In this document: piece by piece, positions 13,641-22,500 of the stretch
How positions within the stretch are numbered: the first letter of the stretch is position 1
How the letters are laid out: each line of letters starts with the position of its first letter
Source: Armadillidium nasatum
Lineage: Eukaryota; Arthropoda; Malacostraca; Isopoda; Armadillidiidae
Assembly (NCBI GenBank): GCA_009176605.1
Contig: SEYY01000980.1
Span: forward strand, 7,501 to 30,000
DNA length: 22,500 nucleotides
Direction: 5' to 3'
The notes under the pieces: model-generated
The model's database searches: none
What the model saw: only the letters and a program-made list of their open reading frames with translations
Told to the model about the DNA's origin: nothing
Made by a program: the position numbers and the translations under genes

Positions 13641-14247
13641 TTTATCTAATTTTTTATTTTTGTTGGATTGTTCATTTTGGGTAGTAATGTCATAGTATTT
13701 ATTCTGCAATCGCAGAATAAAGACTATTTCAATTTATTTAATTCACGAACACTCGCAATTCTCCTTATCTCAGCAATTTTTGATCTCAAGCTCACTTTCC
13801 ACACATCATCAGTTTTAAATTTTTTTTCTATCTCAATCCTTCATTTTCTCTTTTCTTCCCCCGATTTCTTTGCGTGTGTTTTGATGTTTGACTTCCCGTC
13901 TTCCTTCTTCATTTCTTTCTCTGTTTTCATATCCTTTTTATAGAGGTCTTTTATCTTACTGATCTTATATTCTAATTATATATTTTCAATGCTATTCCAA
14001 GTGCAGTTCCCACAAAGTATTCTTCAAGATAGTCATCGAAACTTGAGACGGTTGTGGTTGGCTTCCTCTTTTCATAACTCTTAACCCCAACTCATGTATT
14101 TACTTCCTTTCCCTTTCAGATATGCACCTGGTACTATTACTTCTCTTATTAATCTCTTTAATCATTGGTCTTCCCATTAATCTTCCTTTTCTTGGTATAC
14201 ATAACCTTTCCTACATAGGTTTTTATAACTTATTTTGTGTATGAGAA
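13641..14247 (-). terminator. Probable 3' flank of zinc-finger gene B with candidate poly-A signals
   Basis: Downstream of the stop of gene B there is no further open frame. AATAAA on the minus strand occurs at 13733-13738, 13698-13703 and 13651-13656. The middle one is one arm of a perfect 10-bp hairpin (TTTATTCTGC, loop aatc, GCAGAATAAA, 13698-13721), which presents AATAAA on both strands. The nearest signal lies about 510 bp past the stop, a reasonable 3'UTR length. Which is used cannot be read from the sequence. Confidence 0.3.
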
Positions 14248-16089
14248 TCAATCTGCATGTGTTAAGGTATGTTTTTTGAAATCCGTTTTTCTATTACATG
14301 CATAGCTGCACTCAGAACACTTAAATAATTTAACATTTCCATGTTTCAACATATGAGTTTTTAAATCTGCTTTCCGTTTACATTCATAAGAACAGTCACA
14401 ACATCTAAAGAACTTGAAATTTGCATGTGTCAGCATGTGCAATTTAAGGTTTCCTTTCTGATTGCATTCATAGCTGCATGTGGAACATTTAAATGCTTTA
14501 AGATTTGTGTGTGTTAATATATGTCGCTTTAAGTCTGCTCTACGCTTACATCCATAGTTACAATCGGAACATTTAAATGATATAACATTTGCGTGTGTCA
14601 ACATATGTCTCTCTAAGTCTGATTTCCGCTTACATTCATAGGAACAATCAGAACATTTAAATAGTATAACATTTGCATGTGTTAACATATGTGATTTTAG
14701 GTGTGCTTTTCGATTACATTCATAGGAACAATCCGAACACTTAAATAATTTTGTATTCAAGTGTTTTAACATATGATATTTTAACTTGGATTTAAGATTA
14801 CAGTTATAATTGCAATGAGCGCATTTAAAATTTGTTTCATTGTGTGATTGCAAGTGACTTTTCAGTTCATTTTTAGTTTTAAACTTAAAATTACAACATG
14901 TACAACAAAATATCTCCGAATCAATGTTTTCAATCAGTTTGTTATGTCCCTTTGACGTTTGAGGTCTCCTTTTCAAAGGGCTTTTCACTTCATTTATGTT
15001 ACCTTCCTCTTCTTCAACATCACTAATCAGGATCTATACAAAGGAAAATACAATCATCAAAATAAGATCATATAAATAAGTTGTTTTATACAAATCACTA
15101 CATGAACTACAAAATAATCTCTCATTTATTTCTAAAAACATTTTCATTAAAATTAAATTAGAAATTCGAAAGAACTCTTATCAAAATTTATGAACGTTGT
15201 CTCAAAAAAAAAAAAAAAAAAAAAATTTTTTTTAAATGTTTTAACAAGCCTAGCTAAGTTACAATCAAGGATGTAGAGTCAAAGCCACAAAGTTTAGGGT
15301 AGAGCCAGAGCTGCAGCAAACACAAATTACAAATTTTGAGGGTGGGGACAGAGCAAGAGTATATATTTTTTTTTTTGGAGAAGGATGGAGTAAATGCCAG
15401 AGTGGAGTCCACAAATTTCTTTTACTACAAAATATAAGCAATCACAACTGACGCCAGTCAAAATAATTTTCAAATGACGGAACCAGTGCAGGGCATTTTT
15501 TTTTAAAATGGAGGGAGTAAAAAAAATTTTTTGTTTACTGATTCTGCATCTCTCTCTTCCTCCCTTGACCATGTTATCAAAAATAAAGATTATACTGATT
15601 ATAAACCATTGTTTTTACTTAAGACCTATGAAAATATCCATTATATATAATACAAATACATTTTTCAATTAAAAAAAAGGCATAATACAATAATAAGTGA
15701 TAACATAAAAAAGAACAAATCCCAAAGAGTTTCAAATCACCCTTTAATTCTCTATTCTTACCCAACTTACATCAAATCTCGAAGTTTGGTCAATATGTTG
15801 ACTTGCCTCAGTGCATCCTTTCTTACTGTCTACTACTTCATCTTCTACATCAAGTTCCTCTTTGATATATATGTTTTGGCAAACATTTTTTTCCTATAGA
15901 AAACATTAAAGATTTTTAAAATAATTATAATAATAATAATATTATTATTATTAATAATAATAATAATAATAATAGTACCTGAATTTCTTCAAGCTCTGAA
16001 TCCTGTTCAAAGTTATAACCACTTGTTCTGATAACTTCTGAACTTTCAACGAGTTCGTCTTTAATATCAACTTCACCTTTAACATTCAT
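14248..16089 (-). CDS. C2H2 zinc-finger protein, eight fingers, three exons (copy B)
   Basis: Probable nuclear DNA-binding protein of about 339 residues; target unknown. Exon 1 is 16089-15979 (37 codons, MNVKGEVDIKDELVESSE..., ends CAG|gtacta). Exon 2 is 15893-15771 (41 codons, after ttttctatag, ends GAT|gtaagt). Exon 3 is 15033-14248 (after ttttcctttgtatag, starts ILISDVEEEEGN, ends HTLTHAD and TGA). All junctions are phase 0 and introns are 85 and 737 bp. Residues 1 to about 100 are acidic, with psi-K-x-E motifs at 3-6, 9-12 and 47-50. A basic KRRPQTSKGH patch precedes eight C-x2-C-x12-H-x3-H fingers at about 122-337. Linkers are HANVxxFKC-like rather than TGEKPF but keep the usual spacing. 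In fingers 2-8 the conserved core Phe is Cys, within CxYxC. All zinc ligands are intact and there are no stops. A partial paralogue lies at 4200-4682. From memory, crustacean genomes hold many similar genes, often labelled REST-like. Confidence 0.88.
15034..15770 (-). other. Intron 2 of zinc-finger gene B
   Basis: Bounded by GAT|gtaagt and tttgtatag|ATC. It contains an A/T homopolymer (15205-15232) and a frame at 15327-15572 with no domain. No nested gene is seen. Confidence 0.75.
15928..15974. repeat. (TAA)n/(TTA)n tract in intron 1 of gene B
   Basis: taataataat turns into attattatta and back to taataa, ending 4 bp from the exon 1 boundary. It occupies the same position as the TAA array in copy A (4501-4566) but is much shorter. 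Confidence 0.9.
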
Positions 16090-16270
16090 AATCAACTCAA
16101 AATTTACTTCACTAAAAATATCTCAAAAGTAGTTAAAAGCCTTCCTGTTTTAATATAAAAAAAAAAGCAAAATTAAATTTTTTTTTATATATTTGAGAAC
16201 TGTGACATTTTGAAATGCTACAGGTACATGCAAAAATTTAGCCAAAAGCTATTCAGAATAAACTATATCT
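16090..16270 (-). promoter_or_regulatory. Conserved 5' flank of zinc-finger gene B
   Basis: Aligns by eye with 4683-4872 upstream of copy A. Shared blocks include the reverse complement of ccttcctgtttt (16140-16151), tttgaaatg-tac (16209-16222 region) and the reverse complement of aataaactatatc (16257-16269). The long inverted repeat begins only about 115 bp further upstream, so the proximal promoter would have to fit in this short interval unless the repeat contributes. Confidence 0.35.
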
Positions 16271-16383
16271 ATTGAGATAATTCAAATACTGATCTAGCCT
16301 TCTTGGGTCAATCCTTTTTCCTACCAAAATAATGGAAACTAATAATTTTAGAAAACTTTTAATTTTCAGTTAATGTTATCCCT

Positions 16384-17360
16384 GGGAAGTTCAAAACCAC
16401 CATTCGTTTTTGTAGATTTACTCTGGTTGTAACAGGGTGAGCCAAAATGTTAGACCAGGTGGAGCCAAATTTTCACTTAATAGAGGTAACATTTTAAGTA
16501 ATATCTCCATATTGGTAATTCTTATACCAAATTTCATAGAGATTGATTTGTTAGGGATACTTTAAGGTACATTTGGCCTTTCATGTTTTTTTTTGAAAAT
16601 AATATTTCACCATGAAAATGAATCCAAAAAATTGTGTTAAAAATCGAAGAAATTTCCATTTTCGTGGGTGTATTATTAAAAGAAGGAAATAATTTAACGA
16701 TATAAATTTTGTGTGATGATACATACTAAAGTATGGTTTAACCTTAAATCTTATTTGAAGTTGGGTAAATATTTTTAAAACAATTTACAGGGTGTTCAAA
16801 ATTCAATTTTTCTGAAAATTGGTAACTTTGAACCTTAATATCTCTGGTTTGGTAAGTGCTAAAAATCTGAAATTTTCACACATTATACTACTACCATAGA
16901 TGTTCCTTGACCTGCAATATTAACTTTGGTACTGGCTTTGTTTAAGAAATACAGCCATTCAAAAATGCCAAAAAAATTTTTTTTTAAAGTTGTGTTTGAT
17001 ACCTATAATTATAGTTATTATAGTTCAAGACAAACATAGACAAATGAAATAGTGTGGCATCAAGGAGAAATAAAAACAAAGTTAAAAAATTTAATTATAA
17101 GGTTAATATACATAAGAATGTACCATTATATCTACTTTAAATGACAAAATTAACTCAATAACTTTTAAAAAGTTGATCTACATATAAAAATATATATTAT
17201 ATTTATTATATAGATATATATTATATATATATATATATATATATTATAATATATATATATATATAATATATATATAATATATATATATAATATATATATC
17301 AAATATTTATAACAAAAAAAAACCTTTAAATGCAAAATAAAATTGAGCGGTGTAATATAT

Positions 17361-17404
<44 letters not shown>

Positions 17405-18933
17405 TAATATATTTAATATAATATATACTTTGCCCTATAACTGTGATTGTTCAGAAAAGAGAGATTTCTTCGGAAACTTTGTTTGAGATGTAATTTCTGC
17501 CTTTTAATGACATTTTCATTTCAAGCCCAGAAAGTTTTCTTAAAATTTTTTCATTGGGATCCATACCCGATCGCAAGCTGACATCTTGAATGAAGCAAAA
17601 TTGCTTCATTAAGTTTAGAGATAAATGACACAGTAGCTTGCGTATATGATGACCAATGGTGGATTGAAAAGGTAGAAGAAATAAGTGTGGAGAACGATGA
17701 TGTTTACATACATTTTTATCATCCTTCCGGACCCAGAACTTCATTCAAGATGTCAGCTTGCGATCGGGTATGGATCCCAATGAAAAATATTTTAAGAAAA
17801 CTTTCTTGGCTTGAAATGAAAATGTCATTTAAAAGGCAGAAATTACAACATCTCAAACAAAGTTTCCGAAGAAATCTCTTCTTCTGAACAATCAAGTTTA
17901 GCGCAAAGTATATATATTATATTATATATAAATATATATATATAAATTATATAATATAATTATATAATATAATTAAAATATATATATAAATATAAACCGC
18001 TCAATTTTATTTTGCATTTAAATTTTTTTTTATGTTATAATCATACCTTTGAATATATTAAATATAAATTATATTATATATATATATATAATATATATAT
18101 AATATATATATATATTATATATATCTATAATATATATATATATATATATTTGTAGATCAACTTTTTAAAAGTTATTGAGTTAATTTTGTCATTTAAAGTA
18201 GATATAATGGTACATTCTTATGTATATTAACCTTATAATTAAATTTTTTTTAACTTTGTTTTCATTTCTCCTTGATGCCACACTATTTCATTTGTCTATG
18301 TATTGTCTTGAACTATAATTATAGTATCATAACACAACTTTAAAAAATTTTTTTTTTGCATTTTTGAATGGCTGTATTTCTTAAAACAAGCCAGTACCAA
18401 AGTTAATATTGCAGGTAAGGAACATATGGTAGTAGTAAATGTGTGAAAATTTCAGATTTTAGCACTTACCAAACCAGAGATATTAAGGTTCAAAGTTACC
18501 GATTTTCAAAAAATTGATTTTTGAACACCCTGTAAATTGTTTTAAAAATATTTACCCAACTTCAAATAAGATTTAAGTTAAACCATACTTTAGTATGTAT
18601 CATCACACAAAATTTTATATCGTTAAATTATTTCCTTCTTTTAATAATACACCCACGAAAATGGAAATTTCTTCGATTTTTAACACAATTTTTCGGATTC
18701 ATTTTCATGGTGAAATATTATTTTCACAAAAAAAAACTGAAAGGCCAAATGTACCTTAAAGTATCCCTAACAAATCAATCTCTATGAATTTGGTATAAGA
18801 ATTACCAATATGGAGATATTACTTAAAATGTTAGCCTCTATTAAGTGAAAATTTGGCTCCACCTGGTTAACATTTTGGCTCACCCTTTCAACCAGAGTAA
18901 ATTACAAAAACGAATAGTGGTTTTGAACTTCCC
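16384..18933. mobile_element. Long inverted repeat with about 1.2-kb arms (foldback transposon derivative)
   Basis: Left arm 16384-17595 and right arm 17739-18933 are reverse complements with scattered substitutions and indels, around a 143-bp spacer. The outer ends match: gggaagttcaaaaccac at 16384 against gtggttttgaacttccc ending at 18933. Shared landmarks run inward: tttactctggtt, gtgagccaaaatgtta, acatttggcctttca, a gaacaccctgtaaattgttt block, AT-rich arrays (17195-17430 and 17905-18150), and cccgatcgcaagctgacatc. A coding remnant crosses from the spacer into the right arm, and the left arm holds the same text inverted but frameshifted. This suggests an inverted duplication of one end of a larger transposon. 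No target duplication was found at the ends. Confidence 0.9.
17594..17887 (+). pseudogene. C-terminal fragment of an unidentified transposon-associated protein
   Basis: This 97-codon open frame has no ATG at its left edge, being cut by a stop at 17591. It reads INDTVACVYDDQWWIEKVEE, then VYIHFYHPSGPRTSF, then CDRVWIPMKNIL, and ends RRNLFF and a stop. The pattern VYD..WW...V.E...VxFxHPxGP..SF...D.VW.P...IL resembles, from memory, a domain at the C-terminus of uncharacterised arthropod and cnidarian proteins, some in mobile elements. I cannot name it. Aromatic-rich alternating strands suggest a small beta-barrel. The first half lies in the spacer and the second in the right arm. The opposite-strand copy (17451-17595) keeps ILRKLSGLEMKMS but is frameshifted just before it. 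No upstream exons or start are present. Confidence 0.6.
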
Positions 18934-21489
<2,556 letters not shown>

Positions 21490-21754
21490 ATGGCTAAAAG
21501 ATCAGCTTCAGCAGTATGGGGGCACATTACAATGTTTCAGGATAGGCTCAAAATAGCTAAATGTAACATCTGCAGTCAGGAAATTAAAAGATCTCAGGTG
21601 CACAAAGCCCTCAAGTAAAAATTTTTCAACCAAATCTTTAGGAGGCCATCTAAAATCAAAACACAAAGATGAATATTCACTAGCAGAAAAGGAAATTAAA
21701 AAGAAAATATTGAAAAAACAAGAAAAAATCTTAATTTTCTTATATTTCATTTGA
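21490..21754 (+). pseudogene. BED zinc-finger remnant of a hAT-type transposase
   Basis: The ATG-initiated frame reads MAKRSASAVWGHITMFQDRL, then KIAKCNICSQEIKRS, and stops at 21616. After a +1 frameshift it continues STKSLGGHLKSKHKDEYS and a lysine-rich helix to 21754. Together these show a BED finger: SxVWxHxxxF, C-x2-C, then H-x4-H in GHLKSKH. BED fingers bind DNA at the N-terminus of hAT transposases and domesticated ZBED proteins. The stop and frameshift inside the finger show decay. No transposase core follows, as the sequence downstream is non-coding. It is not the partner of the C-terminal hAT fragments at the left end of the window, which are 18 kb away. Confidence 0.7.
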
Positions 21755-22500
21755 ATAAAATATAATTGACTGATTGAGCTGAAATTTTCAGGGTATATGC
21801 ATTTTTCTCTGAAGTTCTAAGTTGATTTTGGGTGTTTTTTTTTGAGTCTATAATGGTTTGAAAGTTATTTGGATCCAAAGTTGAAAAAAAAAAGGAATAG
21901 CAGGCTCAAACCATTGGTCTACATGAGCTGAAAATTTAACTGAATAATCTTAGCCTCAATCTTTTGCATTTATGGGTACAGATTTTTGATATCAAGTCTA
22001 GAAAATTTATAAGCACATGAAAAAAAATTTGCAAAATTTGCACCCTTCCAGAGAAAAAAATTATTTAAAAAAACACTGCCTACTACTTTTTTTTAATTTT
22101 TGGATATTGTTAAGAGGAGGGACGGGACTACAACTTTTATTTAGCGTTTTATTATATGCTATTTGTTTGAAATGAGATATAGCCTCTCAAACTTTGGGAA
22201 TTTTTGAAATTTAGTCAAAAATGAACCTTTTTATTGAGGTCATATCTCGAAACCAACGAATCAAATGAAGAATAAAGAGGAATTTGTAGCCCCATCCCTT
22301 CTCTATACACCCATCAAAAATAAGAAATATTATAGTTGAAGTTTCTCTTTAAAAAATTTTATGTCAGAAAAGGTGGATTTTTTTTCAAAAACTTTTTTTT
22401 TGATAGTTGGTCACTTTTGGGCTTATAACATTTTTTTTATAACTCCAGGAACAAAAGTTTGTTAGAAGCTTTTGTAACCCATAGAATTCTGAATATACAG
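21755..22500. repeat. Imperfect inverted repeat, probably continuing past the window edge
   Basis: tttttggatattgttaagag then gagggacgggactacaac (22097-22136) is matched in reverse complement by gtagccccatcccttctcta then tacacccatcaaaaa (22287-22321). Next to these, inside the fold, gaaatgagatatagcctc (22170-22187) faces gaggtcatatctcgaaacc (22237-22255). Weaker correspondence runs outward to about 21960 and 22460. The centre is near 22210. gagctgaaa-ttt occurs twice further left (21776, 21928). No coding content is recognised. Confidence 0.55.

Noticed and set aside
13668..13943. 91-codon hydrophobic plus-strand frame
   Set aside because: Phe/Ser/Ile-rich text comes from pyrimidine-rich DNA. 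There is no domain, and it lies in the probable 3' flank of gene B.
16384..18933. The long inverted repeat as a sequencing or assembly foldback artefact
   Set aside because: The arms differ by scattered substitutions and indels, including a frameshift and different AT-array lengths, and the 143-bp spacer is unique. An artefact would give near-identical arms.

Overview
The window looks like intergenic DNA from an arthropod nuclear genome, most likely a crustacean. It is strongly AT-rich and carries at least ten long (TA)n arrays of roughly 90-150 bp, several (TAA)n arrays and very long A/T homopolymers. Genes are split by short GT-AG introns. Decayed hAT DNA transposons and a Jockey/CR1-type non-LTR retrotransposon are present, and from memory the retrotransposon's reverse transcriptase text is very like copies common in crustacean genomes. 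No operons, ribosome binding sites, rRNA, tRNA or CRISPR are seen. The crustacean placement is inference.

The only gene that looks intact is on the minus strand at 14248-16089. It has three exons, all joined in phase 0, giving a protein of about 339 residues: an acidic N-terminus with SUMO-type psi-K-x-E motifs, then eight C2H2 zinc fingers. About 11.4 kb away, at 4200-4682 on the same strand, lie the first two exons of a paralogue, with matching splice sites, an intron-1 TAA microsatellite in the same place and recognisable 5' flanking sequence. Its finger exon was not found in the window. This is a tandem-duplicated zinc-finger family separated by transposon debris.

Layout: 1-779, a possible unidentified exon pair and a hAT dimerisation-domain remnant; 780-2680, decayed purine-rich DNA with coding-like text; 2690-3476, a short hAT element with terminal inverted repeats and an 8-bp target duplication; 3890-4870, TA array, paralogue A and its flank; 5000-6850, AT-rich DNA with few features; 6850-9260, a cluster of related and facing repeats with a GC-rich foldback inside TA arrays; 9740-10613, TA arrays around a MITE-like element; 10614-12210, a minus-strand reverse transcriptase pseudogene; 12210-14247, no recognised gene; 14248-16270, zinc-finger gene B and its flank; 16384-18933, a 2.55-kb long inverted repeat with about 1.2-kb arms and a coding remnant at its centre; 18934-21489, mostly non-coding with TA and poly-A tracts; 21490-21754, a BED zinc-finger remnant; 21755-22500, an imperfect inverted repeat that may run off the window.

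The most interesting items are the long inverted repeat, which carries part of a conserved-looking domain and could form long double-stranded RNA, and the zinc-finger paralogue pair that shares an intronic microsatellite. All alignments were made by eye; no searches were run.
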